Positions 25,580 to 34,735 are shown, counted from the stretch's first letter. The stretch: 64,000 nt of DNA from Actinokineospora alba (GCF_004362515.1 NZ_SNXU01000001.1:3100001-3164000), one strand, 5' to 3'. A program made the numbers and translations. Notes: generated from the letters alone by a model not told the origin.

Positions 25580-27601
25580 ATGCGGGCCACTCGCCGATCG
25601 ATCATCGCCACCACGTTGGCCGCCCTCGCGGGCGCTCTACTGGTCGGCGGGCTGCCGACCGCGCAGGCCGCGCCGACGACGTACCTGGTCGGACGCGGTA
25701 TCTCCGACGTGACCGGGCCCGCGGCCGAGAACGGCATGATGGGGTACTCGAAGTTCGACCAGAAGACGACGGGCATCCACCAGCGCCAGCGCTCCCGGGC
25801 GTTCGTCACCGTCGACCAGGCCACCGGCAAGCGCGTCGCCTACGTGAACGCCGACCTCGGCATGATCTTCCGCGCGGTCCAGGAAGGGGTGCTGGGCAAG
25901 CTGAAGTCCCGCTACGGCGACCTCTACACCCAGCAGAACGTGCTGCTCTCGGCCACGCACACGCACGCCGGTCCGGGTGGGTACTCGCACAACTTGGCGT
26001 ACAACCTCGCCATCCTGGGCTTCCAGAAGCAGACCTTCGACGCGACCGTCGACGGCATTGTCGAGTCGGTGGTCAAGGCGCACGACGACCTCAAGCCCGG
26101 GACCATCAGCATCGGCCGGGGCGAGCTGACCAACGCGAGTGTGAACCGGTCGCGGGTGGCGTTCGAGCAGAACCCGGAGTCGGACAAAGCCCACTTCCCC
26201 GACGCGATCGACCCGTCGATGACGGTGCTGCGGTTCAAGCAGGGCGCGGCGGACGTCGGCGCGATCAGTTGGTTCGCCACCCACAACACGTCGATGACGA
26301 ACCTGAACACGCTGATCAGCCCGGACAACAAGGGGTACGCGGCTTACCAGTGGGAGCACGACCAAAAGGGCGTGCGGTACCTGGACAACCGCCCAGGCTT
26401 CGTCGCCGCGTTCCCCAACACCAACGCCGGTGACATGTCGCCGAACCTGAACCTGCGGCCCGGCTCCGGGCCCACCGAGGACGAGTTCGAGAACACCCGG
26501 ATCATCGGCGAACGCCAGAACACCAAGGCGAACGAGATCTTCGACGGCCCGCAGACCCCGGTCAGCGGCGGCATCGACTACCGGATGCGCTTCGTCGACC
26601 TGTCCGCGGTCACGGTCGACGGGCGCTACACGACCGACGGTCAGTCCCGCCGCACCTGCCCCGGCGTGGTCGGCGCGTCGACCCTCGCGGGCAGCATCGA
26701 GGACGGGCCGGCGCTGCCGTTGTTCAGCGAGGGCATGGTCAACCCGATCGCCGCCCTGCTGGAACCGCTGGACGTCGAGGTGCCGCAGTGGGTCAAGGAC
26801 TGCCAGTACCCGAAGGCGACCGCCGTCCCCACGGGCCTGGTGGAGGCGACACCGAACGTGCTGCCGCTGCAGATCGTGAAGCTGGGGCAGCTCCACCTGA
26901 TCGCCGTGCCCGCGGAGGTCACCATCGTCTCCGGCCTGCGGATGCGGCGCACGGTCGCGGCGGAACTGGGGGTGCCGCTGGAGAACGTGCTGATCCAGGG
27001 CTACGCCAACGACTTCAGCCAGTACGTCACGACGCCGGAGGAGTACGACAAGCAGCAGTACGAGGGCGGCTCCACCCTCTTCGGCCGTGACACCCTTCCC
27101 GCCTACCAGCAGGAGTTCGCCAAGCTGGCGCAGTCACTCCGCTCGGGCTCGGCACTGCCGCCGGGCGCGACCCCGACGAAGCCGCTCCTCGCCGAACTGA
27201 ACCTGCAAACCGGTGTGGTGTTCGACGACAAGGGACTGTTCCAGAGCTTCGGGCAGGTGCTGACCGAGCCGGCGGCGGCCTACGAGCGCGGGCAGACCGT
27301 GACCACGAAGTTCGTGACCGGCCACCCGAAGAACAACCTCCGCCGCAACGGCACCTACCTGGAAGTCCAGCGCGAAACCGCGGGCCAGTGGAAACGCATC
27401 GCCGACGACGGCGACTGGTCGACCCGCTACCACTGGGCACGAGTCGGGTTGGCCAACTCGGAGGCGACGATCACTTGGACGATCCCGCCGGACGTGCCGC
27501 CGGGCCGCTACCGAATCGTCCACCACGGCGACTGGAAGAGCGGCTGGACCGGCGCGATCACCCCGTTCACGGGCACTTCGCGAACGTTCACGGTGAACTA
27601 G
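25580..27601 (+). CDS. Secreted neutral/alkaline ceramidase
   Basis: 673 aa from ATG 25580 (GGGAG upstream). A signal peptide (MRATRRSIIATTLAALAG ending AQAAP) is followed by the neutral ceramidase domain: LVGRGISDVTGPAAENGMMG, the zinc-binding SATHTHAGPGGYSH, FATHNTSM, and the region around the catalytic Ser in FPNTNAGDMSPN. The C-terminal beta-sandwich (from about 560) ends DWKSGWTGAITPFTGTSRTF. It hydrolyses the amide bond of ceramide to sphingosine and fatty acid outside the cell, presumably on host, fungal or environmental sphingolipids. It starts 75 bp after the collagen-like gene. Confidence 0.93.
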   Translation: MRATRRSIIATTLAALAGALLVGGLPTAQAAPTTYLVGRGISDVTGPAAENGMMGYSKFDQKTTGIHQRQRSRAFVTVDQATGKRVAYVNADLGMIFRAVQEGVLGKLKSRYGDLYTQQNVLLSATHTHAGPGGYSHNLAYNLAILGFQKQTFDATVDGIVESVVKAHDDLKPGTISIGRGELTNASVNRSRVAFEQNPESDKAHFPDAIDPSMTVLRFKQGAADVGAISWFATHNTSMTNLNTLISPDNKGYAAYQWEHDQKGVRYLDNRPGFVAAFPNTNAGDMSPNLNLRPGSGPTEDEFENTRIIGERQNTKANEIFDGPQTPVSGGIDYRMRFVDLSAVTVDGRYTTDGQSRRTCPGVVGASTLAGSIEDGPALPLFSEGMVNPIAALLEPLDVEVPQWVKDCQYPKATAVPTGLVEATPNVLPLQIVKLGQLHLIAVPAEVTIVSGLRMRRTVAAELGVPLENVLIQGYANDFSQYVTTPEEYDKQQYEGGSTLFGRDTLPAYQQEFAKLAQSLRSGSALPPGATPTKPLLAELNLQTGVVFDDKGLFQSFGQVLTEPAAAYERGQTVTTKFVTGHPKNNLRRNGTYLEVQRETAGQWKRIADDGDWSTRYHWARVGLANSEATITWTIPPDVPPGRYRIVHHGDWKSGWTGAITPFTGTSRTFTVN

Positions 27602-27610
27602 GACTTCAAA

Positions 27611-27653
27611 GGACCGGTTCGGGCCGAGTCGGCGCGACGACCCGAACCGGTCC
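27611..27653. terminator. Terminator after the ceramidase gene
   Basis: Perfect 13-bp stem GGACCGGTTCGGG / CCCGAACCGGTCC with a 17-nt loop, 10 bp past the ceramidase stop and just before the convergent small membrane gene; probably bidirectional. Confidence 0.75.
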
Positions 27654-27654
27654 G

Positions 27655-27855
27655 CTATGGGTGCACCTCGGGCATCCGCTCGATTTCGATCGGGCCGATT
27701 CGAAGGTGCAGGGCGTCAAGCAGCAGCATGGTCGTCACGCCTAGGGCCACCAGTACCGCCAAGACCAGCACGGCGCGGACCAGCGGCCACCATGCTCCGG
27801 TCAGGATGCGGTAGGCCAAGGCGGGCCAACTGCGTGGTTCCCGCGGCTCGATCAT
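27655..27855 (-). CDS. Small single-TM protein
   Basis: 66 aa from ATG 27855 with a G-rich Shine-Dalgarno-like stretch upstream. The product has one strong TM helix (WWPLVRAVLVLAVLVALGV) and a short tail IGPIEIERMPEVHP. The frame is open further upstream but that part lacks coding bias. No family is recognised. Confidence 0.5.
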   Translation of the reverse strand: MIEPREPRSWPALAYRILTGAWWPLVRAVLVLAVLVALGVTTMLLLDALHLRIGPIEIERMPEVHP

Positions 27856-27974
27856 CCACGAGCCCCCGTGATCTTCATCGCGTGGAGTACGCGCGACGAT
27901 GTGAAATCTTCTATTGTCATGTTCGCGGAAAACCTCACTTCCTGGTTGCCACCTGTCGTGCGGTTTCTGCGCCC

Positions 27975-28008
27975 GAGACGGCCTCCTGTTCCAGCAGGGG
28001 GCCGTCTC
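27975..28008 (-). terminator. Hairpin, probable terminator of the DUF2127 gene
   Basis: GAGACGGCC / GGCCGTCTC 9-bp stem with an inner CCTG / CAGG pairing, about 84-117 bp past the stop of the leftward DUF2127 gene; on the + strand it is followed by TATTTC. Confidence 0.5.
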
Positions 28009-28022
28009 TATTTCAGCGGCGC

Positions 28023-28048
28023 GATGCACGTGCATCTGCACGTGCATC
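28023..28048. repeat. Adjacent TGCACGTGCA palindromes
   Basis: GATGCACGTGCATC (28023-28036) is a perfect 14-bp palindrome directly followed by a second TGCACGTGCA (28037-28046) and TC. It could be a two-site operator or a cruciform; it lies between the small TM protein and DUF2127 genes. Confidence 0.55.
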
Positions 28049-28091
28049 GGATAGTACTCGGGCGTTTACCCGCTGCCAACGACCCACTGGA

Positions 28092-28550
28092 TCAGTGCTG
28101 CTGTGCCTTCCAGAACTCGCGCGCCACCACCACGACCACCGCGGTGTCCAACAGTGCGAACACAACCAGGCCCAGTGAACCCGTGCGCACGGCACGGATG
28201 GATTCATAGATGACCAAGGCGCTCATGAGCAGGCACGCCAGCGGGTATAGCCGGACCGCGCGGCGATGCAGCGCGTAGGCGAGGCCGAGTTTCACAACGC
28301 CGTGCAGCAGCAGGAATACGACGGCGAAGGTCCGGCCGCCCTCAGCGGCGCGGGTGAGGTCGTCGGCGATGGCGCCGGTGTGGTCGCCGAGGAGGTCGCG
28401 AGTGATCACCGCGTTGGCGATGCCGCTGATCACCGCGGGCGGGACAGCCGCCAGCAGCAGCGCCGCGAGCACCTGAATGGCGCCGTCGAGGCTCTTGACC
28501 ATCACCGTCAGGCTGATCAGGGCGGACCTGGTACGCGTCTGGCTGCTCAC
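28092..28550 (-). CDS. DUF2127-like four-TM membrane protein
   Basis: 152 aa from GTG 28550. Helices about 20-42 (GAIQVLAALLLAAVPPAVIS), 75-95 (FAVVFLLLHGVVKLGLAYAL), 102-120 and 125-145 match the DUF2127 pattern, including HGVVKLGLAYALHRR and LACLLMSALVIYESIRA. Function unknown; inner membrane. It follows the GNAT gene by 37 bp on the same strand and may share its transcript. Codons upstream of GTG 28550 are open but overlap the GNAT gene. Confidence 0.8.
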   Translation of the reverse strand: MSSQTRTRSALISLTVMVKSLDGAIQVLAALLLAAVPPAVISGIANAVITRDLLGDHTGAIADDLTRAAEGGRTFAVVFLLLHGVVKLGLAYALHRRAVRLYPLACLLMSALVIYESIRAVRTGSLGLVVFALLDTAVVVVVAREFWKAQQH

Positions 28551-28587
28551 CTGGTCAGCATGCCGTCGTCGGCGCGTTTGTGTCAGC

Positions 28588-29085
28588 TCAATCGACCCTT
28601 TGCTCAAGCACCTGCCCCGGCCAGTCGCCCACCGCGAACATGGCCGACGGGGTGAAACCGTTGCGCACGTAGTACTCGACCAGCCGACCCCCGCCGCCCG
28701 CCCAGCAGTCGACCCGCAGCAGGCCGATGCCAAGCGCACGGGTGTGCGCGCGGGCGAAGTCGAGCAGGTCGGACCCGATGCCGCGGCCCGCGAGCCTGCG
28801 GGAGGTGATCAGGAACCGGATGTAGACCTCCGGCTCGTCGACCGGCGGGATCTCCTCCGGGGGGTCGCCCAGGACCAGCGCACCCGCGGGCGCGCCGTCG
28901 ACCTCGGCGATCCACAGCAGCCCGCTCTCGGCCATCGCCCGGACCCGTGCCACCCGTTTGGGCTGCGCCGACCACGGCTCACTGCCCCACTGGTCGCTTT
29001 GGCCGCGCTCGACCATCCACGCCACCGCCTCGTCGAGGAAGGCGAGCATGGTGTCGGCGTCGGCGGGACCGCCAGTTCGGATCAC
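28588..29085 (-). CDS. GNAT-family N-acetyltransferase
   Basis: 165 aa. The acetyl-CoA binding motif A is seen in FLITSRRLAGRGIGSDLLD (R-x-x-G-x-G), with LLWIAEVDGAPAGALVLG before it and LRVDCWAGGGGRLVEYYVRN with NGFTP after it, the standard GNAT order. The acceptor amine is unknown. Start ATG 29085 overlaps the stop of the HrpB gene by 4 nt, so it is translated with the helicase. Confidence 0.9.
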   Translation of the reverse strand: MIRTGGPADADTMLAFLDEAVAWMVERGQSDQWGSEPWSAQPKRVARVRAMAESGLLWIAEVDGAPAGALVLGDPPEEIPPVDEPEVYIRFLITSRRLAGRGIGSDLLDFARAHTRALGIGLLRVDCWAGGGGRLVEYYVRNGFTPSAMFAVGDWPGQVLEQRVD

Positions 29086-31493
29086 CGGGACTCCTTTCGC
29101 TGGATGCTGTGTCGCGTCGGGGGAGCGGTTGTCGGGTCCTCCGGCCAGCGGTGCTTCGGATACCGCCCCCGCAATTCCGCGCGCACCTGCGGGTAGCCGG
29201 TCGTCCAGAACCCGGCGAGGTCACCCGTCACCGCCGTCGGCCTGCCCGCGGGCGAGAGCAGCCGCAGGACGACGGGCACCCGGCCGTCGACCACGGTCGG
29301 GCTCTCGGTCCAGCCGAACACCTCCTGCACCTTCACCGGAAGCGCGGGCTGGTCGCCGCTGTAGTCGACCCGGACCTTGGACCCCGACGGCACCTCGATC
29401 CGTTCCGGCACCAGCTCCTCCAGTCGGGCCGCCGCGGGCCAGGGCAGCAGCGTCCGCAACGCGGCGGTCATGTCGACGCGGCCCAGGTCGGCGCGGTTTC
29501 GGGCGTTGCCGATCCAGGTCTCGGCGGCGGCCAGCAGGGCGTTGTCGTCCACTGCGGGCCACGGGTCGCCCAGGGTCCGGTGCAGCAGGTCGAGCCGGGC
29601 GCGCAAGGAGAGGGCCCGCTCGTCGAAGCGGACCAGGCCGAGCCCGTGTTTGCGCAGTCCTTCCCGGATGGCCGCGCGCACGTCCTGCGCGGGCGGCTTC
29701 GGCAAGGGCCGCTCGTGCAGCACGATCGCGCCCAGCCTGCGGATCCGCCGCGCCACCACGTCATCGACCCACACCACCTCGTCCACAGTGGACACCAACG
29801 CCGGGGCCGCGCTGACCGCGAGTTCCTCATCGGCCCGAGCGGCGAGCCGGACGCGGCCGTGCGCGCTGCCCGGCACCCGGTCGGCCACCGCGACGGCGAG
29901 CCACTCCGGGTCGCCGAGCCCACTGCCCGGCGGCAACTCCACGGCCGTGCCGCCCGCCATCAGGTAGACGGCCGAATCCTTGCCTCGCCTGCGTGCCAGG
30001 CGTTCGGGATGCGCCAAGGCGATGATCAGCGCCGGGTCCACCCGGCCGGTCGACTTGCCCTCCACCAGCCGGGCGAGCCGGGTCGCCTCCCGGCGCCAGC
30101 GCTGCGACTTGGGCGACCCGTCGCGCAGCGCGCGCAGGCTGCTGTCGATGTCGGTGCTCGCCGCGAGCGTGTCGTCATCGAGCACCGCCACCACTTCCGC
30201 GGCTTCCCGCCCACCGAACTTGGCCGCGCCGTCCAAGAGCGCCCGCGCGATCCTCGGGTGCAGACCGAGCCGCGCGATCGCCGTGCCACGGGCGGTCACA
30301 GTCTCCCCGTCCAGGGCACCCAACGCGCGCAACGTTTCCTGCGCCGCCGCCAGCGGACCCGCGGGCGGCGCGTCCCACCAGCGCAGACCGCTCCCGTCCG
30401 GCGTGCCCCAGCACGCCAGTTCCAAGGCCAGCCGGGTCAGGTCGGCGTTGCGGATCTCCGGCTCCGGGTAGCGCGGCAGTGTCGCGTGCTCATGTTCCGG
30501 CCAGCACCGGTACACCCGCCCGGGTGCCTCCCGGCCCGCGCGCCCGGCCCGCTGGTCGGCCACCGCCGCGGACACCCGCACGGTGATCAGGCCCGCCATT
30601 CCGCGCCGATGGTCGACCCGCGACACCCGGGACTGCCCGGCGTCGACCACCACGCGCACCCCGGGCACCGTGAGACTCGACTCCGCGACCGCCGTCGACA
30701 ACACGACGCGGCGCCGCGGACCCGGCTTGAGGGCCGCGTCCTGCTCGGCGGTGGCCAGCCTGCCGTGCAGCGGGAGGACGTCGGCGTCGATGCCCGCGAG
30801 TGCGCCCGCGACCCGGCGGATCTCCGCCGCGCCGGGCAGGAACACCAGCACGTCACCATCCACTTCGGACAACGCCGTGCGCACCGCCCGCGCCACGCAC
30901 GCCTCGACGCGCTCCCCGCGTAGCGGCGGCATATACCGGTAGTCCACGGGGAACGTGCGCGCGTCCACCCGGATGACGGGGGCGTCGCCGAGCAGGGCCG
31001 CCAGCTTCTCCTCGGCGACCGTCGCGCTTGTCGCCAGCAGCCGCAGGTCCGGCCGCAGCCCGTCGCGCGCGTCCAGCAGCAGCGCCAGGAGCAGGTCGGC
31101 GTCGAGGTGGCGCTCGTGGCACTCGTCGAGCAGCACTGTGTCCACACCGGACAGTTCGGGGTCGGACTGCAAGCGCCGCACCAGAAGCCCCGAGGTGACG
31201 ACCTCGATGCGGGTGTCCTTCGACGTCTTCCGGTCGCCGCGCACCGCGTAGCCCACCGTGCGGCCCACCGGCTCGCCCAGCAGGGCCGCCATCCGCGCGG
31301 CGGCGGCCCGCGCGGCCAGCCTGCGCGGCTCGGCGACGACCACCGTGCCGCCCGACTCGGCCAGGGCGAGCGGCACCAGGGTCGTCTTCCCGGTCCCCGG
31401 TGGCGCGACAAGCACCGCCGTGCCGTGAAGATCAACCAATCGGGTGATCTCCGGCAGGGCGGCGCGCACGGGCAGGTCCGGCAGCGTGGCCAT
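29082..31493 (-). CDS. hrpB: ATP-dependent helicase HrpB
   Basis: 803 aa, the usual HrpB length. Motif I VAPPGTGKTTLVPLAL, motif II LLDECHERHLDAD (DECH), motif III LATSATVA and motif VI QRAGRAGREAPGRVYR define a DEAH-type helicase. A winged-helix/HA2 region follows. The HrpB-specific C-terminal domain ends GRYPKHRWPEDP, the family signature. The physiological role of HrpB in bacteria is not settled (RNA helicase). Divergent from the MauE-DsbA pair with 50 bp between starts. Confidence 0.95.
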   Translation of the reverse strand: MATLPDLPVRAALPEITRLVDLHGTAVLVAPPGTGKTTLVPLALAESGGTVVVAEPRRLAARAAAARMAALLGEPVGRTVGYAVRGDRKTSKDTRIEVVTSGLLVRRLQSDPELSGVDTVLLDECHERHLDADLLLALLLDARDGLRPDLRLLATSATVAEEKLAALLGDAPVIRVDARTFPVDYRYMPPLRGERVEACVARAVRTALSEVDGDVLVFLPGAAEIRRVAGALAGIDADVLPLHGRLATAEQDAALKPGPRRRVVLSTAVAESSLTVPGVRVVVDAGQSRVSRVDHRRGMAGLITVRVSAAVADQRAGRAGREAPGRVYRCWPEHEHATLPRYPEPEIRNADLTRLALELACWGTPDGSGLRWWDAPPAGPLAAAQETLRALGALDGETVTARGTAIARLGLHPRIARALLDGAAKFGGREAAEVVAVLDDDTLAASTDIDSSLRALRDGSPKSQRWRREATRLARLVEGKSTGRVDPALIIALAHPERLARRRGKDSAVYLMAGGTAVELPPGSGLGDPEWLAVAVADRVPGSAHGRVRLAARADEELAVSAAPALVSTVDEVVWVDDVVARRIRRLGAIVLHERPLPKPPAQDVRAAIREGLRKHGLGLVRFDERALSLRARLDLLHRTLGDPWPAVDDNALLAAAETWIGNARNRADLGRVDMTAALRTLLPWPAAARLEELVPERIEVPSGSKVRVDYSGDQPALPVKVQEVFGWTESPTVVDGRVPVVLRLLSPAGRPTAVTGDLAGFWTTGYPQVRAELRGRYPKHRWPEDPTTAPPTRHSIQRKESR

Positions 31494-31543
31494 GCGCTCA
31501 GCTTCTCAGGTTGTACTCAGCGTGCGCAGGTAGCCTCCGCAGT

Positions 31544-32032
31544 GTGACCAAGGCGTCCGTTCTGGACGGTATCGGCACTTTGCTCCGACTCGGGCTGGCC
31601 GCGGTGTGGCTGGTCTCCGGCTGGATCAAGGTCAGTGATCCCAACCAGACATTCATCGCGGTTCAGGCATATGACCTGCTGCCCAGCGCAATGGTGAGTG
31701 TCGTCGCCGCGGCGATGCCGTTCCTCGAGCTCGCGCTCGGCGTGCTGCTGCTCGCCGGGCTCGGCACGCGGCTCTCGGCGGTGTTGTCGACGCTGGTGCT
31801 GCTGGCGTTCATCGGCGCCGTGGCGCAGTCGTGGGCGCGGGGGCTGAGCATCGACTGCGGCTGCTTCGGCGGCGGCGGTCCGGTGGCCGAGGGGCAGACG
31901 AAGTACCCGCAGGAGATCGCCCGGGACATCGGGTTCCTGGCGTTGGCGGTGTGGCTGGCGATCCGGCCCAGGACGTGGTTCTCCGTCGACGGCCGGTTCG
32001 GCGCGCGGAGCAGTGTCGAAGAGACGAGTTAG
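31544..32032 (+). CDS. MauE/DoxX-family redox membrane protein
   Basis: 162 aa from GTG 31544. Four to five TM helices (LLRLGLAAVWLVSGWIKVSD, VAAAMPFLELALGVLLLAGL, VLSTLVLLAFIGAVAQSW) and the CGC motif in LSIDCGCFGGGG are characteristic of MauE-like proteins. The cysteines face the outer side and are thought to recycle thiol oxidoreductases. The next gene, 13 bp downstream, encodes a DsbA-like protein, supporting a redox-partner function in folding of exported proteins. Confidence 0.88.
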   Translation: MTKASVLDGIGTLLRLGLAAVWLVSGWIKVSDPNQTFIAVQAYDLLPSAMVSVVAAAMPFLELALGVLLLAGLGTRLSAVLSTLVLLAFIGAVAQSWARGLSIDCGCFGGGGPVAEGQTKYPQEIARDIGFLALAVWLAIRPRTWFSVDGRFGARSSVEETS

Positions 32033-32045
32033 GAAGGTCGGACAG

Positions 32046-32846
32046 GTGGGTGGAGCGGAGCGCAGCGCTCGCAAGCGCAAGCAGCAGGGGAGCGCCCCGG
32101 CGGCGGGCGCCAAGGCGGTCGCGGCGGCGAGGAACAGCGGCGGGGACCGGAGCAAGGTCATCCTCGCGGTGGTGGCCGTGCTGGTGATCGCGGGCGCGGT
32201 CATCGGCGGGGTGATCTACACGAACAACCAGAAGAACGTCACCAAGGACAAGGCGATCGCCGTCCAGACGGTCCAGCTCGACGTCCCGGTGAAGCGCGAC
32301 GGCGGGGTCGTGGAGGTCGGCAAGGACGGGGCCAAGGCCACCCTCGACATCTACGAGGACTTCCTCTGCCCGGCGTGCGCGTCGTTCGAGGAAGGCTTCG
32401 GGCCCAAGATCGAGGAAAAGGTCAAGGACGGCACCCTCAAGGTCCGCTTCCACATGCTCAACCTGCTGAACAACCGGTCCGACCCGGAGGGCTACTCCAC
32501 CGACTCGGCCAACGCCGCGCTGCTCGCCGCCGACGAGGGCAAGTTCCTCTCGTTCCACAAGAGCCTGTTCAAAGACCAGCCCGCCGAGGGCGCCCGCGGG
32601 TGGACCAAGGACCAGCTGATCGAGCTGGGCAAGGCCGTGGGTGTCACCTCGCAGGCGTTCGTCGACGGCGTCCGCTCGGGCAAGTACGACGCGCTGGTCA
32701 CCGAGGAGTACCAGAAGGCGCGCGCCGACGAGGCCCTGCAACAGGAGTTCAACGGTCAGAAGGGCTTCGGCACCCCGACCATGGCCTCCGGCGGCAAGGC
32801 GATCGACACCGAAGACCCGAACTGGCTGACGAAGCTGACCGGCTGA
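32046..32846 (+). CDS. Membrane-anchored DsbA-like thiol oxidoreductase
   Basis: 266 aa from GTG 32046, with AGGAAGG 8 bases upstream. A basic Ala-rich cytoplasmic start is followed by a TM anchor (about 38-58, VILAVVAVLVIAGAVIGGVI). The external thioredoxin-fold domain has LDIYEDFLCPACASFEEGFG with the CPAC active site, an inserted helical region and the cis-proline loop GTPTMASGG. It likely forms or exchanges disulfides in exported proteins, re-oxidised by the adjacent MauE-type protein. Confidence 0.92.
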   Translation: MGGAERSARKRKQQGSAPAAGAKAVAAARNSGGDRSKVILAVVAVLVIAGAVIGGVIYTNNQKNVTKDKAIAVQTVQLDVPVKRDGGVVEVGKDGAKATLDIYEDFLCPACASFEEGFGPKIEEKVKDGTLKVRFHMLNLLNNRSDPEGYSTDSANAALLAADEGKFLSFHKSLFKDQPAEGARGWTKDQLIELGKAVGVTSQAFVDGVRSGKYDALVTEEYQKARADEALQQEFNGQKGFGTPTMASGGKAIDTEDPNWLTKLTG

Positions 32847-32848
32847 GC

Positions 32849-34177
32849 TCACCCCATCCCAGGCAGCGGCGCGTCGCCCTCGGTCCACCGGACCAGGCGG
32901 CGCGCCTTGCCCGTCTCGGTGCGCGGCACACTGCCCGGCTTGAGGACGCGGACGTCACACCCGATGCCCAGCCGCTCCCGCAGCGCCACGGCAAGATCGG
33001 CGCCCAGCGTCGACTCGGCCGACTCGGCCATGGGCTCCACCGCGACCCGCAGCTCGGGCCGGGCGGCTTGGCGCCGGTCTTCGATGATCAGGTAGTGCGG
33101 GCTGACCCGGTCGTCGGCCAGCAGGACGGCCTCGACCTCGGTGGGGAAGACGTTGACCCCGCGCACGATCAGCATGTCGTCGGTCCGGCCCAGCAGCTTT
33201 GACATCCGGCGCAGGGTCCTCGGGGAGTCCTTGACCGGCCCGGCCAGGGTGGCGACGTCGCCGGTGCGGTAGCGCAGCAACGGCATCCCGGTCTTGGTGA
33301 GCGTGGTGAACACCAACTCGCCCGGCGTCCCGTCCGGCACCGGGTTGCCGTCACCGTCGACGCACTCGACAAAGAAGTGGTCCTCGGCGACGTTCAACAT
33401 CCCCTCGGAGTCCAGCGACTCGGCCGCCACCCCCGGCCCGATGATCTCCGAAAGCCCATAGATGTCGAGCGCGCGAATCCCCAGCAGCCGTTCGATCTGA
33501 ACCCGCATCTCGTTCGTCCACGGCTCCGCGCCGTGCACGCCGACCTTGAGGCTCGTCGGTTCCACCCCGGCGGCCACCATCGCCTCCCCGAGGTGGATGG
33601 CGTACGAGGGGGTGCAGGTCAGGACGTCGGGGCGCAGGTCCTGGATCAGCCGGAGCTGCCGGTCGGTCATCCCACCGGAAACAGGCACGACCGTGGCGCC
33701 CAGTCGCATGGCACCGTGGTGCACCCCGATACCCCCGGTGAACAACCCGTACCCATAGGCGTTGTGCACCACGCTGCGCCTGGTGGCCCCCGCACCGCCG
33801 AGCGCGCGGGCCATCACCTCGGCCCAGATGTCCAGGTCGGCGGCGGTATAGGGAACCAGCGTGGGGCGGCCGCCGGTGCCGGAGGACCCGTGGACGCAGA
33901 CGACCTCCTCGGCCTCCACCGCCCGCAACCCGTGCGGATAGTGCTCCCAGAGATCCCGCTTGCGCACCGTCGGCAACCTGGGCAAATCGTCGAGCCGGAC
34001 CTCGGCCCCGCTGCGAACCCCGCAGTCCCGCAACCGCTGGGCCTGCACACCACCGGCGTCCAGGAGTCGATTGACCAGGGCCCCGAGCCGCCGCTGCTGC
34101 AGCTCCCGTCGACGGTCGAGGGTCATGCCTTCGGCATCTGCGTCCACCATAGGGACGACGCTGTCCAGTACGGTCAC
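32849..34177 (-). CDS. Phenylacetate-CoA ligase-like (PaaK family) adenylate-forming enzyme
   Basis: 442 aa from GTG 34177 (GTG 34183 is an alternative). The P-loop-like CVHGSSGTGGRPTLVPYTA, the motif DIYGLSEIIGPGVA, TGMPLLRYRTGD and DDMLIVRGVNVFPTEVE are hallmarks of PaaK ligases, which activate aryl acids to CoA thioesters via AMP esters. The final Lys region PRTETGKARRLVRW carries the catalytic lysine. No paa ring-degradation genes are near, so the acid substrate may differ. It converges with the DsbA-like gene, with 2 bp between stops. Confidence 0.9.
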   Translation of the reverse strand: MTVLDSVVPMVDADAEGMTLDRRRELQQRRLGALVNRLLDAGGVQAQRLRDCGVRSGAEVRLDDLPRLPTVRKRDLWEHYPHGLRAVEAEEVVCVHGSSGTGGRPTLVPYTAADLDIWAEVMARALGGAGATRRSVVHNAYGYGLFTGGIGVHHGAMRLGATVVPVSGGMTDRQLRLIQDLRPDVLTCTPSYAIHLGEAMVAAGVEPTSLKVGVHGAEPWTNEMRVQIERLLGIRALDIYGLSEIIGPGVAAESLDSEGMLNVAEDHFFVECVDGDGNPVPDGTPGELVFTTLTKTGMPLLRYRTGDVATLAGPVKDSPRTLRRMSKLLGRTDDMLIVRGVNVFPTEVEAVLLADDRVSPHYLIIEDRRQAARPELRVAVEPMAESAESTLGADLAVALRERLGIGCDVRVLKPGSVPRTETGKARRLVRWTEGDAPLPGMG

Positions 34178-34296
34178 GATCACCGGTCTAACACCCCGGC
34201 GGCCCCGTGGGAAGACCCCCGATTTCAACCGGGGGAAACCTGTGGGGTAATCTGTTCACACACGCCAGGGAGCCCCCTCCCGAACGTGACTGACCT

Positions 34297-34369
34297 GGGG
34301 CTGTGGCGCAGCTGGTAGCGCATCACACTGGCAGTGTGAGGGTCAGGGGTTCGAGTCCCCTCAGCTCCA
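34297..34369 (+). tRNA. tRNA-Ala (anticodon GGC)
   Basis: A complete cloverleaf: acceptor GGGGCTG / CAGCTCC with the G3-U70 pair that defines alanine tRNAs, D-arm, anticodon arm TCACA-CTGGCAG-TGTGA with anticodon GGC, and T-arm AGGGG-TTCGAGT-CCCCT. CCA is not encoded. It sits at the left edge of the accessory region; tRNA 3' ends are common integration targets, but no second copy of its 3' end was noticed in the window. Confidence 0.95.
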
Positions 34370-34476
34370 CAAGTGAATCTCTTTCAATTTCGCCCGCCGA
34401 CCTGTGTGAACAGGACCGGCGGGCGATCTTGTTTGTGCGTCCCAAGTGGACAGTGGTGCACCGAACTTGGTCGGTC

Positions 34477-34692
34477 ATGGACCTGCAGCTACCCCGACCT
34501 GCCCCACCGGACGGCAAGCTGGCATACAGGCGCGACGGTTTCGGCAGGCCCAAAGCCCTCCTGCCGGCCAGGCCCAAGCTCGGCCTGCACACGCTCGCTT
34601 CATTCGAGTGTCGGGCGGTCGTGCATGACGGCGAGGTCCACATCAACTGCCCGGCCTGCGCTGCCGCTGAGCTGCTCACTGCTGGCGGCTGA
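34477..34692 (+). CDS. Hypothetical 71-aa protein
   Basis: ATG 34477, no clear ribosome binding site. Third-position GC is high and compatible with coding. The product is basic, with VVHDGEVHINCPACAAAE near its end (CPAC is a chance or metal-binding pair). Unrecognised. Confidence 0.4.
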   Translation: MDLQLPRPAPPDGKLAYRRDGFGRPKALLPARPKLGLHTLASFECRAVVHDGEVHINCPACAAAELLTAGG

Positions 34693-34735
34693 TTCCATCG
34701 AGCGCGGACAACATCATCGTTTGCAGGTGGTCGAC

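Noticed and set aside
34297..34369. Attachment-site duplication of the tRNA-Ala 3' end
   Set aside because: I looked for a second copy of the TTCGAGTCCCCTCAGCTCC end up to 54 kb and did not notice one; an alignment search would be needed to settle it.
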